DNA from: Paracyclopina nana
Taxonomy: Eukaryota; Arthropoda; Copepoda; Cyclopoida; Cyclopettidae
Direction of reading: 5' to 3'
Length of the DNA stretch: 64,000 nucleotides
NCBI GenBank assembly: GCA_019096065.1
Contig: JAGUCH010000005.1
Span: forward strand, 4,960,001-5,024,000
The stretch's first letter is position 1, and each line of letters starts with the position of its first letter. This document shows positions 1 through 14,000 of this stretch, in pieces. The notes beneath the pieces were generated by a model that saw only the letters and a program-made list of their open reading frames with translations, had not been told where the DNA came from and did not search any database. Both the position numbers and the translations under genes were made by a program.

Positions 1-1884
1 ATTTGGAACAGTTTAAGGGGGATTTTTACTGAGTAAATATTTTTTCATTATCAGTTTTAGTAGTAGTTGCAACAATGATCGAATTTTTGCGGATTGGAAC
101 TTTACCTTTCAAACTTTAAACCTATCGAACTTTTGCGGATTCGAACTTCGACCTGTCGAACTTTTGCGGATTCGAATCTGAACAGATATACCATACCGAA
201 GCCATTTTGTGGAGTAAAAGCACTCTTGGTAATCGTCAGCATAACATGAATTGTAGCTGTTTTTGTTGAAGCTCACTTTTCTATCATGAAAGCACACAAA
301 CTTTTTTATAGGCACCCACTTGAGTTAGTACTCTTGGCACTGGCTTCCATTCAATTTACTCTCGGAAAAGCAGATGTTGCAGCACAGGACAACCGCAAAG
401 ATGAGCAGCTTATAACATGCACAAACTTGCACATGTGCACGCTTTGTATAACCGAATATCTGCCTACATTCAATATTTAAGAGACCGCCACAAATTATTA
501 ATTGTCTCTTTCCATGCATTCCAAATGAGGCCATGACTCATATGTGGATGCACCCAGCACCTTAATTGGCCTCTATTCAAATGGTTTTGGCTCACAGTCA
601 AATAGCGTAGTAATATGCATCTTCATTTGCATTATTTACACCTTACACCCTGAAACCAGGAAATAGACACTGCTCCATATTCTCCCTTGAATTGTTGGCA
701 ATTATGCCCACCCAGTCTGATGTAAGCCTCACTAATGCATTTTCAACTTGAGTTAGGGAAGGAGATGTGGACAATTTTTGAACAAAGTTGTTGGGACTTG
801 GTGTATTCGACGCATTGCACTCAAGGCTTTCAGGTCCCTTGGGAGGCACCTTGTAGTAAGTAGCGAGAGTCTGTCGTCTCAATTCCCTTGGTGATATCTT
901 CGAGAAGGATCTGCTCTGCTATAGCTCCAAAAAGGGGATGGATGGTCATAAAAAACGATCAACAACTTTTGCTGGAACTTAATTTGGCTTCATGAAAACA
1001 AGTGGCTTGGGGAGCTTTTGAAGGAGGAAGCAGCTTCGCTGTAAAAAAGCCCAGTAAACTTGCCTCGTTAACTTCCTATAAATTCGACTTATACTAGCAG
1101 CCATAAGCACAAAATTCGCTTGTGTGTGTGTAATAGATATTGCTCACAACAAACATGTACTATTATATCCTACTATATACCTTCTATACAAGGCTCAACG
1201 CTGTCACTTTTACAGCCAATTCGACGACACATTCGTTTGCTGATGGTATTGAATTAACTCTCCCCCTTCCTTTTGGCGAACAAAGTACTACGGCCAAATC
1301 ATTGTTGTATCTCTCTCGCAATAATACGTCTACTGCGCGCATCGTATTTATTTGCTCATTTCATAAATGTAATCCTTGACAATAAAGGTAGTACAAAATT
1401 GGACTAAAAACATCAAAGAGATCGCATTGTATACTGTTGTAGTATTTAGCAAATTTGTTTCGGGCTCCATGGCCAAGCACAACTAATAATTGACTAGGGT
1501 TAAGAATTGAGGATCAACTTTCGCGTTATTTGGCTGTATGTGTGTCATCACTCTCTAAAATTAATTCCTTTTGTTGAGCAGTGTATAATAAGTGGTCCAC
1601 ATGCTAGCAAAACTGACGCGAATAGTAATTCGGATTATCATGCAAATGTTCTAGACACACTTGAAGCCAAGAGGGATATTTAATAATAATTAATAATAAC
1701 ACTGATATGCAAATTCCAGTCGCGTGAAAATGAGTATGGTGGTAGAGTGATACATCGTAGCAGCTGTAATCGAATACATAGAGCGTCAGCACAACCTTTT
1801 TCAAAATATGAGTTATATATGTAAGCAGCATTGGAGTAGCAGTAGTAGCAGAACAACCATACATGAAGTATTTTTCAAAGTAAC
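1..1884. other. No gene recognised; 3' flank of the stargazin-like gene
   Basis: AT-rich sequence with only short random-looking frames. A 64-codon frame at 286-480 (+) starts with ATG and has a signal-peptide-like stretch (LELVLLALASIQFTLG), but no family, splice signals or other support was seen. The part next to 1885 is probably the 3' UTR of the minus-strand gene. Confidence 0.5.
77..183. repeat. Short tandem repeat, about three units of 31 bp
   Basis: Three units share the core TCGAACTTTTGCGGATTCGA. The last two are nearly identical and contiguous (from 123), while the first (from 77) has diverged and is separated by about 15 bp. Confidence 0.75.
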
Positions 1885-2049
1885 CTAAAGGGCCGAGTCT
1901 GACATGAGGACTTCTCCGTTCTTCTTCCATACGAGTTTCTGATCCTCGGTGACGACCTCCAACTCGTCTTCTTCGTCCTCCTCGTCGTTGAACCGAGTAG
2001 CAGCCTCCAGCTCGTCATCTATGGCATGATCTGCTACCCTGGACTTATG
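1885..2049 (-). other. In-frame 54-codon extension beyond the stargazin-like stop (readthrough candidate)
   Basis: After the TGA at 2052-2050 the same frame stays open for 54 codons to a TAG at 1887-1885. The stop is followed by C (TGA CAT). The extension is very acidic in its middle (DDELEAATRFNDEEDEEDE) and ends S-D-S-A-L. Composition resembles the acidic tail just before the stop, and chance 3' UTR sequence is less likely to look like this. UGA followed by C is a known leaky context, and readthrough is frequent in insects. An alternative is a diverged former coding end, or a wrong base at the stop in the assembly. Confidence 0.55.
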
Positions 2050-5000
2050 TCATACTGCGCTGGAAATCAGGTTTTCGTCCTCCTCCTCCTCGTAGGGCTC
2101 GACCACGGTCGTGAAGGTGCCAATGGTCACGCTCTTCTTCTTCGTCAGAGGCTGCATGCTTGGCGGCGAGGCCGCGGAGTTGACATGGCCGCCGTAGCCA
2201 TTACTCATTTTTCTTGGCATGGTGGCCATTGCCACCATGGACGACGGCCTCATATGAGTGTCAACGAGGACTGGCGAGGTTGTCAGCCGGCTATTGACAC
2301 TTTGCAGCCTCGAGGCCGCTGTAATGTAGCCATTCTCCAAGGATCTGGGCAACGTCGACGCCGAGCCAACCGGCATGAAAGATGAAGACGTCATGCACCC
2401 CCCACCAGCCGAGGCCGAGGACACGAGGTCGACCCCCATGACCTCGGAGGCCGCGGAGGCCTCAAAATGCTGCTGCTGCTGCGGTGGGGAGCGGTGCTGC
2501 GCGTGGTGGGTGACGGGCACGATTTCCGCCATGATTGGAATGGTTGCGCCTCTCATGTGACCTCGAAAGCTGTGGATGCTCTCCGAAGTCGGCATAATGT
2601 GAGGCTGCTGATGCTGGTTGTTGCCGTACAGAGACTCCTGACTCGATGAGTTACCTATGGCTGAATGGTGGCCGAAAGAGCCCTTGAGCAGTGGGACCTC
2701 TTGGAGGCTGCGGCCGCTGTCCTCCGAGGCTGTCGTACAATGATGCACCATCATGTGCTCTGTGAGCCGTCTCTCCATGCCGGGCAGCATTTTGATGAAG
2801 TCCTCCTGCAGCAGCAAAGACAACTTTTTAGTGAAATCAAATCTGCCAACTTTTCACGGTGACTTCACAGGGCCCCACATCTAGGACTAGCACACATAAG
2901 GAAGGAGGCCTTGAAACTAAGCCATAACTATACACGCAAATTGGCCAAGTTTAGGCTCTGATCTAGCCGCAGCAGTCTTCATCCTCAGTGTCTTAATTTC
3001 CCCCTTTATTTAGTAGAAAAAAGAGCACGTGAAAATTAACTGGAATGGAAATCTTGCAAGAGGCACATAAGTCTAACAAAGCAAAAGAAGGGGGAGAGAG
3101 GAGGGATTGTGGCTAATCCCAAAGAACAACAAAAACAGCTTTTCACCCAAAGTTTTTAGAGCCTGTGGCTACCGGATACTACTACTGCGCGATGCAAGCA
3201 CTCGGTCCAGCTCCCAGATTTATTGGAATAATAATGTGCCCAAAAGCTAAAAAATACTACAGTATAAATCCTGAAACGTTCCAAAGCTCGGACACGATAA
3301 GTACCTTCCCTCGTAAAAGGGGAAGAAGGGAGGCTGAGAGCTCGGGAAAATGTGAGAGCTGTCAAAATTATATTACCTCTGAGTCAAAACGATTTAGAAA
3401 GGCTGCTAGACACAGAAGTGCTGAGAGCTCAGAGCCCAGAAAGCCCAAAGTAGCCAGGATGAAGGACCATCCGTACGAATACTGGTCTCGACCCCCCTCG
3501 TAACCATTGAAATTCATCTTGGAGTCGCCAGCCTTTAACGGGGAGGCTGTGGAGGAGCCTGGGAACAATTTTGAACGTGTCGAGGCTGACGATGAGGCTG
3601 TTGAGGAGGATGGCCCAAACTCTTCAGAAATCGTGCATACCAATATGAGAAGACAACAGCCAAGGAGCAAGCCTGAAAAGAATCGGATTATCATTATTTT
3701 CCGTAATAAGATATGCTATATGCCAGTGGATACATATAGATGTTAGCTAGCTAGTGGATGTATCGGACTCAATACATGAAGTATTCTGCGTTGACCTCTA
3801 TACTGTATGCGTAGTTTATGAATATTACTATCATAGGAGGCCAGAGGTTGACCAACTTGTGCAATAAATTGCATACTCCTCCACTGCTGTTGTGGCCTCT
3901 ACAGCTGCAGTGGCTCAAGTTGATTTGATTACCTTCAGCCAATTCTGATTGACCAAAGCCTAGAGGAGAAAGTTGCTTCAATTACGCTAGCAGCAGCCAG
4001 CTTTGGCTCAAAGTGTCACTTTTGACCCCATTCCTGCCGAATACAGAGCAGCAACTTCTACTGAAAGAGCTAGGGAAGGTGTAAGGTACACACAAAGATT
4101 GATGCTCCTCGATTTTTCCAGCTTCTTTCATGATATGATGATGAAAGTCGAATCTCCTGATGTCCCGCTTAGCCTACATATAGCATATTATTATTATACT
4201 GTACACAGCTGGCCGGATATGTAAAGAAGAAGGACAAACAAAGACAACGATTCAATTATGCTTCTTGGTGATGTGTGTGCTCTTTGTCAACTGTCCTTGG
4301 TTGTGGCTGCTCGTTTGTCAGAACAGAGATGATGGTCATGATACACTTTTGACTGAAGCCGAGGGCCTATTAAAAGCTATAATAGCTTTATGTAGTGGCA
4401 CATATAGAAGAAAGTGGCTGCTCCCAAAGGAAATTTTCATGGCACCATGTTATTATTCTAGCTCACTTGAAAAATCCCTACATTCCTGTATACAATAATA
4501 TGTATAAGGAAGTCATACATTATTGCTGCATATACTAGTTGAGACAGATCGCGTAGAAAGCTGTTGCCTCGAGGTGAAAGGGCGGTAAAAAATAAGGATT
4601 CCAGACATGATCATTCCATGATAGGAGCACAAAAAGTGCATCATCGAAAAGTTGCTCTTGTCACATGAGACAAGAATTCCAATTAGAAAGAGCCGCTAAT
4701 GAAAAGACTTTCTTTTGCAATTTCTTCACTCTTTTTGCCGACGTCGTAACAATTGTGGGGCGCAGCTGCCGCGATCATCTGATAAACCTTTGGAAAGGAC
4801 CGTGTTGAATTCTCCTGGTCTCCTTTCCCAAAATGTGAATTTCAAAGGCATTTGCCAGGAAGTCAGAAACTTTCCTCACTTGGCACTAATTTATTTAAGG
4901 ACACTCCCAGCCAGCCTGCCCGGCCAGCCTTAAGTTGATCTCGTAACAGTTATTTTTTGCTGCTAGATGAGCTTGGCTTGACTCCCCTTCTTCTTCAGAC

Positions 5001-8000
5001 CTTTTTTAGACAATTCAGCACATTGGCACTAATTATCACTCTGGCTGCCACGCCATCAGTGGCTGAATCCTCTAAGCTTAAATCAGCACTCGGGAATTTG
5101 AACAGCAACCCAGAACGCACGAATTGCGCTTGTAACCAATAAAATGAGCCATTTTAAAGTCGTTTCCGCTTTTTCTTGTGCCACTGTAAAGTTTTTTCGA
5201 GGCCATTGCTATTAGAACGAAGAGGCCGCCGGAAGGGCTGTTGAGCTCATTTCTCTCGAGACCAACAGCAGCAGTAGCAGGCTCTACATTTTTAGCAAGC
5301 TGCAACGTGACATTTTCCGTAGCACCCCACTTTCTCCACATATCTTATCCGTTAAGCATTCTGAAGTTGGAAATGTTATTATAGAACAAGGAGAATGGAG
5401 AGTAGTAAGCCACTGAGCGCGCCACTTCCCAAGAGACTCCAAAAGAAAGAATGTTTTTTCAGAGCATTTCTCCTGGAGCCCACACACACACAATCATATA
5501 AAAGTCAATGTTTTGAAATGTGTCTTATATGGTCAGACAGTGTTATTTTGCCATTTCGGGTTTGATAGATGAATCCGGATTTTGTACGCACACAACATGT
5601 ACACACAGTAGAAGCCAATATGGGACTCGTGCTGTGTGAATCACGTTATGCTTTCATGCGCACCGCTAGATCCTGGAGCGGATTCCGGGTATATATATAC
5701 TGTATATGCTAGCAGTGGAAGAAAATCCGTGCCAGAAACACACAAAAATCTCTCTGGCCTTCTCGCGGGTAAACATATGAGGAAGAGAAGAAAATAAGAC
5801 CGAGGAGAAGAAGCCAAAGGGCCAAGGGAGAAAGAAGATTGCTTTCATATCTCATATCAGACACTAGGAGCAAAATTATGCATGTGTGACCCAGCCTTCG
5901 GCAATATATCAAAGAGGTTACAACAGGGCATCATCCTTACGCAGAGATAGGGAACGTGTAGCTGCCCATAGTATATCAAAGGAAGTCAGTTGAGTAATGC
6001 ACAATTACGACCAATTAAGCCCACTTCGTGTATAAATAATGCCTGAAGAAAATTGTCTCAAGGTACAGAGAACCTGCTGAGTGCTGACTGAATATACTAT
6101 AAGGTGAAGCTCTCAGCGAGTTCAGCTTGAGGTCGAGCAACGTTTTTGTGGGCACATTTGGCTATTTTTGCTAATTTCAATACTAATTTTTTACATTTTT
6201 TACATTTTTTACAAATCTTTACATTTTTTTACACTCGATTAATAAAAGCATTTGACAATTTGAACGTCCTAGTTAGCAAAAGTTGATATTGTTGACTTGA
6301 AGTCGATCTGATTTTTTGCGTTAGCTGTCTGTCAGTTGAAGGCTCATCATGAAATTGATTAAGTAAGTCAATAGCCCAGTTCCAACACCGGATATCAGCA
6401 TAGTATAGTACGGTAAACCAGTTAAGTCAGGTCGAGCTGAGCGCGTGAGTTAGCTGTGACCTGACTATGCTAAAAAGTCAAGTTACGTCTCCTTACTATG
6501 CTGATTTTCCTTGTTGGAACCGGGCTCATTTTTCTCCATTTCTTATATATTATTAGATATTTTTCTTGCCTTTTTTAAGAGAGACGAGGCTTACGAACAT
6601 GGCAATAGAGCACCTTATTTCGCGGGAATACCTAAAAGTTTAATGTAATCTACCAAGGTTGCGACAGCCCAAATTAAGATAAAGGAACTTTTTTGCATGA
6701 ATTATAGAATTCTACTTCATAAAAGGCAGCAGAAGTTTCGAAACTTCACCACACACACGCGGGCGCACGTTGAACAATGCTTTTTTCGCCCAAAATTCAA
6801 GGTCTGGCAAGATTAATGGGTTCAACTTACTCCATACCACAGTGCTAGTCGCAAACAACTCAGTCTGTAGCTCATAAATCTCAAAAAGTTCACTCGCAAG
6901 CAAGCAGGCAGCAAAAGTCAATTTTGGCAGGGTTAAATGAAAAAAAACTTTGAGCAAGGTGAACCATATACTTGGTAGCAATTTTTGTCTCGGCATTATT
7001 GTGCTTACCTCCCAACGCGTAGAGTCCAGACGCCAAAAGCATCTTGTGACCTCGGACGCAGTGGCCCAGAGTGGCCAGTAACGTGGAGATGATCATCAGA
7101 GCTAGGCTCGACATTGCGAAAAGTGCACAAATTCTGAAAGAAAAGCAGAGAGCTCAAAGTAAGACAAATGTTGCATGGACTCATTAATGATAACCCAAAA
7201 GCAGAGAGAGTTAAGTGATATTTACGAGCCTTGCTCTAGCAGAGTTGAAAGGCTTTCTGCGAAACCCTCAGCAGCAGCCATAATTATTAGTCATGATTTA
7301 CTTCGGATGCGACTCATTAAAAAAGCTCATTTTGCAGATAAGCAAGCCTCCTCCACGTCTTCCACCAGCGAGCACAGCTGGCAATGGCGGTATAGTACAG
7401 CAGCCAGAAGAGCCGCCAGTAGATTCCCTTGTTGCATCAAGGTGTGGCTTTCACTTTAGCCAGAATATTTAGTATCAAAGTAGTAGCTAGCAAGCGCACA
7501 CAAAGTAAATTGTGCTTTCCCTGACACATTGGACATCCTCCACCATCCCAGTAAATCACCACCTAATTAGGAGATAGTACTAGTACAATAGTGGCAGAGG
7601 ATCTTAAAAGATCCACTTCTACTTCCATGGCAGGTTTTTACCCCTGATTTGCTAACCCCACATACTGCTTCTGCCCTTAAGCTATCTGAAATAAACAAAG
7701 GCTTTTCGTCAGCTTTTCCCCTATACAGCCTCCTCTTTTTCTTCTTCGTTCCCCTAGACTTGTTGAATTTCATATCACCCACTTTCACGAGAGAGTGAGA
7801 GAAGACTCTTGAAAAGATGATAGCCAAAAGTGGTATATATTGTTCAGCAGAGTGCCTTGCGTTGTTGTTGCTCCGCGTCAGCTGCCTAAATAGCTTACAC
7901 AGAATGATAAATGAGTGGCTTGGGTAGCTAATTGCATATTAATGCAACATCAGCTCTCCAAAGTTGGAAATCATAAGAATTCTCAAGCACTATTTACTAC

Positions 8001-11000
8001 TCGCGCGCTCACGGTCATGAATGTATTCAGAAGTAGCTTCTACCTTCATTGTGAAGCATATGCACACATGACTCTCGTATATTCTACATACACAAGCATA
8101 CCCAACCAGAAATTTCATTCCGCAATATGAGATCAACTTGGCCACAAAAAATATGTGACTGATTTGAGGGACTTTTGGGAGTCACAACTTAACCACAAAG
8201 TTGTGCTACTCAACAAAAATTTTGCATTCCACAAATATGTGGAATAATTGTAGCATTGAAGGTTACACAATTTTGTGTAACACAAGGTTGGGCAAATTCT
8301 GAGTCACACAATTTGACAACAAATTGAACACAACTCTTTTTTTAATTAGAAGTCGAGTTCCACAAACAAATGCCATTTCGTCACGGATTTCAGCCTCAAA
8401 ATGCCCGATTTGAGTTACTCTTAAGTAAGTCTCAAAAGCACCAGTGAAGCTTGGGGAAAAATCCAAGAATTTAGTAGTCTAGCTTAGCAAATTATTAAGA
8501 GATGGCTCTGCTATCAAATCCATATTATCTAAAAGTAATTATGTTAACAACTTTGCTATGATTAGAGAGTTTCAAAAACATTGCTAATAGCTTTAAGTCC
8601 AAACTAAATTAGTATTGAAGCAAAAATAATTTTTTTTCGAAATTATTATGGAACTATGAAATATTTAAACCAAATCAATAAGCCAGTAAGTTAGATAAGT
8701 ATGTAGACTAAAAATATTTTCCGTCTGCCAAGTCCTACAATTGATGGACACTTGCACATCTTGTCTGATGTGGGAAAGACTTGCAAAGTCCGCCATCTAT
8801 TGGCAGAAAGTCTAATTTTATAGATGAATGATACTCTCATTCCTTTTTCTAAATAGATAATGTTTCAAAAAATGAACTGACAAGTTAGTCACAAATTCTA
8901 ACCAATACTATCTGAATTTTGATTACATATTGTGCCAGAATTGTAAATTGTAACAGAGCCACAATGTGATTCAAGAATTGTGACAGCCTCTTTAGACTTA
9001 TCAAAACTGAGTTCCACAAAAATCTGTAATTCGTCACGGGTTTTCGCCCCAATTTGCCAAAATTGAGGGATCTCTGAGTTACCCATAAGTCCCACAGAAG
9101 CTCCTCAAAATTTTCAAAAATTTCTGGTTGGGTACAGCTCTACACTTCTGAGGAAATTATCCTCACCATGATGTAAGAGCCTCAAGGCACGCCCAAGGGA
9201 CCAAGACAACTTTCCAGCTCTTGCCAATCGAGCAGAGCAAATATAGGGCAGAAATTGACTTTTGAAAAATTCAAAAATGTGCCTCAAACTTCTGCTAGCT
9301 CCGCCACACAACATCTACGATATGAGAAGCCAGATGGCAAGGCTTTAGCAAAAAGTGCAATACTTAGTTTCACTTATTCATAAGCTTCTCCCACCAGCTC
9401 GTCTGTCGTTTTGCTAGTGGCAAAAAAGAGCTTTCATTGGAGCCTGTGCGTACTAGTACTTCTAGCACAGTAAATATTTAGCTATTTACTGACGTACTTG
9501 ATGTTCTCGCTAGCTCAGGCTCTCAATGGCTCCTGAGAAGTGGATGAAGAAAAGTGCAATGGCGCCAACTGTTGAGTGTTGTTGATCAATCTTCATATGT
9601 GTATGATGGAGTGAGTCTGTTGCTTTCTACCGAGCAGCAGCCCTTTTTGCAGTTATACTACTTCTCGCGGCCCCTAACTATATAAATATATATGGTAGCA
9701 TACTACAAAAACTGGAGATAACACAATCTTAAGCTTGACTTTCCCCCGCTCCTCGACTTGATTAGAAAGTCAGTAGTCAGAGGCTACTACTACAGATAAG
9801 TTCTGACCACAGCACTTCCCCAAGATGATGATGGTAAGTTTGAAGGAGGAAGGAGCCATTAATGAATTAGGTGCTTCCTTTTAAGGCTATAGATACATGG
9901 ATACAAGTATCCACATCTTGATTTTGTGGCTTTTTTCTCATACTATATCCGATACATCAAGTTTTTGATGCACATTTGAGTGATGCTTTTCATTCACTGA
10001 CAAGCCCAAAAGGATCCATGTATTGATACGCAGAGCAATATGAAAGGCTTGGGCTGGGATTTACACGTGTTGAAGGGGATCAAGGGAGGGACGCGCAGTA
10101 GCACCATGGCACATCATTTTCCCTTATAATAAAGACGTCAATGTAATGGCCGAGGATGAAGGCCGAAAAAAACCTGATGATCCCTTAAATCCCACCCAAA
10201 AAATCAAATCAGGGTAAGCTACGGCTCTGACACTATATACAGCGCCAATAGAAATCTTTTTTATTGCTGCTACGTACGCGCATGAAGCTGTCTCTGTCTA
10301 TATTTGATTTCATTTCCTGCCTGCCAGACAATAAAGGAGAGATAAAAAGTCTAAAATCCCTTCCCAGTGCACACACTTAATTGTGGCCATTTGGAGGAAA
10401 AAAGTTAACATTTATTGTTCAGATTCTACCCTGCCAGCATCTATAATATAATGGCCATAGCTGGCCACGAGGAGGTGCACTCAAAAAGGGGAAAGTTTTG
10501 ATAAAATTGACCTGATTTCTTCCCTCCATGCACAACCACATATAATGCGGTGGTATCTTTTTGAGCAATTTGAAGTCACCAACTTGGAAGGATTTGGGGA
10601 TAAACGAGATGAACAATATTCCAGTATGTAGAGAGAGCAGGACGTTTAATAGAAATGGGACTTTTATGGCTCTATTTTTTCATTGTGGAGAGAGCGGAAT
10701 TATCATCATATCTCTCACAAGTCGGCTCTTTTTTAAGTCAGGGGGAATTTGCCTTTGCATCTTCAACTACTACTACTACTACAGCTAGCTAGTTTCTTTG
10801 ATAAGAACTGTAGGTCCCAAATTGTGACGGGAATAAGAAAATAGTCTCCTCCTTTAGAAGTTTCTACCAGTTTTTGTGCAGCTATAACGCGCGAGCTCTC
10901 ATGCATACATGAGTGGCAAAAGTGGCACATTCAAAACCACCAGAGAAGTGGTTAATACAAAGAAATTACCCATGGGTATTTCCAACTTTTTTCTCTTTGT

Positions 11001-14000
11001 TTGTGCCAGTTAATGAGGCCCCCTTTTTTTGAGCTCGCCACAAAACGAGAGAGACCATGATGAAAACGCATATGATATGGAGCTCACAGAAACTATAGTA
11101 GTGAAATTACCAACTCTCTCTCTCTTTTAGTTGATGTTGGCAGCAGTGAATAAAATTCATGCGCATTCTGCTTGCAAGAGGATATAACTCAAAGATCTAA
11201 AAGTAGCTAGCTAGTGAGCTTGGCTCTTTCTTTGGCAGAGCTAGCTTCATGTTTCCCCAAGAGATGTCAGGCCTCATTATCCACGAGATCCTTGATGAAA
11301 AAATACGCGTCTTTTCAAGAATGCTTTCCTGTATCCACTGAAAATGGGACTAGGATGCTATATTCAGCCCCACTTCCAGGGTATACAATTCATCCTTGTT
11401 AAAGGAAGATGAGAGCCATTTTGAGAGAGAATAACTATAGCAAACAAATAACTATAACTATTTCTATTTGAAAATGTCTCAAAGAAGGTGCTTAAATGCA
11501 TATATGGCTTGCACTTTGAATAATTTGTTGGCAAAAAGAGATTAGGGCCAAACTGCAGAGGAAATGTTATGAAAATGGTCATTTACCAGCACCATTTTCT
11601 CCATCTCTCTCCTGGCTCCTTTGTTGTTGCTCCTTTTGTAAAGCTTTATTGCCCTAATATTAACCTCCTGGAATTTGTTGATGCTCCTCCACTCTTGTGC
11701 TGTTCATCTGAGCTAAAAGTTTTCCCTCGCTTACTACGAACAACGCTACATAGCCAATAAAAGGAAAACAAGTACCTGATGTTATCAATGATGCGGAATG
11801 TATTGTAGGCAGGGGACCATAAACCCAAGTCTTGTCGCCAGCTAAGATCGGAAGTATCCAAAATCCGAGAAATGCTGATGGAAGAGCAAGCAAAATTCGA
11901 TTCCTGGTAATTCTTGGGCTTCACGCCTGAAATGGGAAAGAAGAAAACATTTTAAGTGACAGACGGAATGTCTAAATTGAACATTCTTTTGATATGGGAA
12001 TGACACAAAGATGCCAAGACGAAGAAGATCCTCCGCGTGTACCTTTAGGCGCTCGAATCAATTCAAGGACTTCAATAAAAGCACTCTAAAAATTGAGCAA
12101 CTGGCTTTTTTATTTTTAAGGAAACATCAAAAAGTGTACTGACCAGTTAAAATTAAGAACCAGTTGTCAGTTGGTCACGGTCCGGTGCGCGCTGGAGGCT
12201 GGAGGCGCACCGGTCAACAGCTGCTTAACTCTTGCGCATGCGCTTTAGTGGCTTAGAGGAACTCAACTCTCAGCTAAAGCTGAGCAGTTAGTCGCAACTC
12301 AACCACTTCATAGGCCTTGGTCAGCTGCTGGCCAAATGTCCCAAAACAATTATGGCGCTTAAATAGCATCAGTAATATATGTTGCTTATACAAAATTGCT
12401 ACGATTTATTGCTGATCCAGGTCAGAGCCTTTGGACGACTGGTAAAGCCTGCTCGCCCTTCCGCACTAAGATTAATTCATCTGCCAGAAGGCAATTTCAA
12501 AGCAGCAATATAAAACGGCTTTCAAGCGAGTTGAAGTAATGGCAGCTTTTGAAAAAGTCAGTCCAGAATGACAGCAAGCATTTTTCTGAGGAGCAGAATT
12601 GCAGCTCACTTAGCTGCTATGATTCATTCGTTTGTTGCTTGGCTCTGCAAAAGAATGGAGGAAGAAGATCTTTGTACTAAAGAGGCTGGTACCATCACTG
12701 GCACTGCTGCAGTGCAACTACGGCCCACAATGGAGCAGTCTTTTGTCAAATATGGAAGAATAATCCTGAAAAAGGCCAGAGTTAATCGCCCATGAAACGT
12801 CATTCTTCACCCACTGAGCAATGAACTTGGTCAAGCCCTGTTTCTACCATGTCCAGATATTGCAGGTAACTGGATGAACATAGAAACTACTATACTAGAA
12901 AGGATATAATACCGCTCTTTTTGCGATAGACAATAGCAGCTAGCCTAATTGAAGTGCTACTTCTGCCTCCGCAATTATAGTATACAAACGCTAATCATCA
13001 CAACACGCCATCAAGAGCTCCCCCAATAAAGAAATTGCATGCGAGCCACTCATCATAATCATATTCCTGCTCACATTGACTTGGCAAAGGACCTAACCCA
13101 AACTACTTACAACACCCAAAAATTATATATTTTCTGAAAGCTTATGTCCCAAGGGTTCATTTGGTGATAAAATAAAAATCCTGGCCTATAGCTTCCAATA
13201 ACATAAAAATTTTAAAAACGTTTTGCGCAAAAACGGCTCATTTTTTGGGGATAGTTAGCTTCAATGACCCCCACTAAAATTCAAAAATAAAACTTATATT
13301 ACTTCATAGTAAAATAGCTAGGATGAACAGAAACGGAGATATAGCTATGCTAAAAGTTGATTAATGCCACCATGCACCATGATTAATTTTGCTTAATAGG
13401 TTTGGCAACAAATATCTCATTTTGGGTGCATTTTACAGACTTGCTTATGAAATAAGAAAAGTTAGATCTCCTTTTTTAAGAGGGGGTCACTGCTATTAAT
13501 AATCTCAAAAAATAATAAACTGTAGGTGCTAGCCGTTTTTGAAAATTTTATGTTATGGGAAGCCATAGGCCAGGATTTTTAAATTGCTACCAAATGAACC
13601 CTAAGAACATAAGCTTTCAGAAAATGTATATTTTTTGGGTGTTGTAAAGAGTTTGGGTTAGGACCTTCTTCAAGTCAATGTGTGCTAAATGAGAATAATG
13701 CAAAAACCAAGGGCTGACACCTTCATAAACCACACCAGATAAATGTGAAAATGTCACCTAAATTCAGATTTGTGACTGTGTGGTATTTGGAAGAGGAAAG
13801 TAAGCAAACGATGAACATTAGTGTAGCTTACCTAGAATATATGAGCATCGTGCGAGATAATGCTATGACAGCTTAGAAAATGTAGTCAAGTTTTCTCCAC
13901 TAAACTCATTTATCTCTCGTTCATCTTGTCCCTTTCCGCATGTCAGGGTTATATGCTATGTGTGTGTGTATGCAAGCCCCCCAAACAAATACATAAAAAG

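Noticed and set aside
286-480. 64-codon plus-strand frame with a signal-peptide-like start
   Set aside because: No domain, no splice context and no conservation evidence; many frames of this length arise by chance here.
2026-2385. Plus-strand frames over 2.0-2.9 kb
   Set aside because: They are shadows of the GC-rich minus-strand last exon of the stargazin-like gene.
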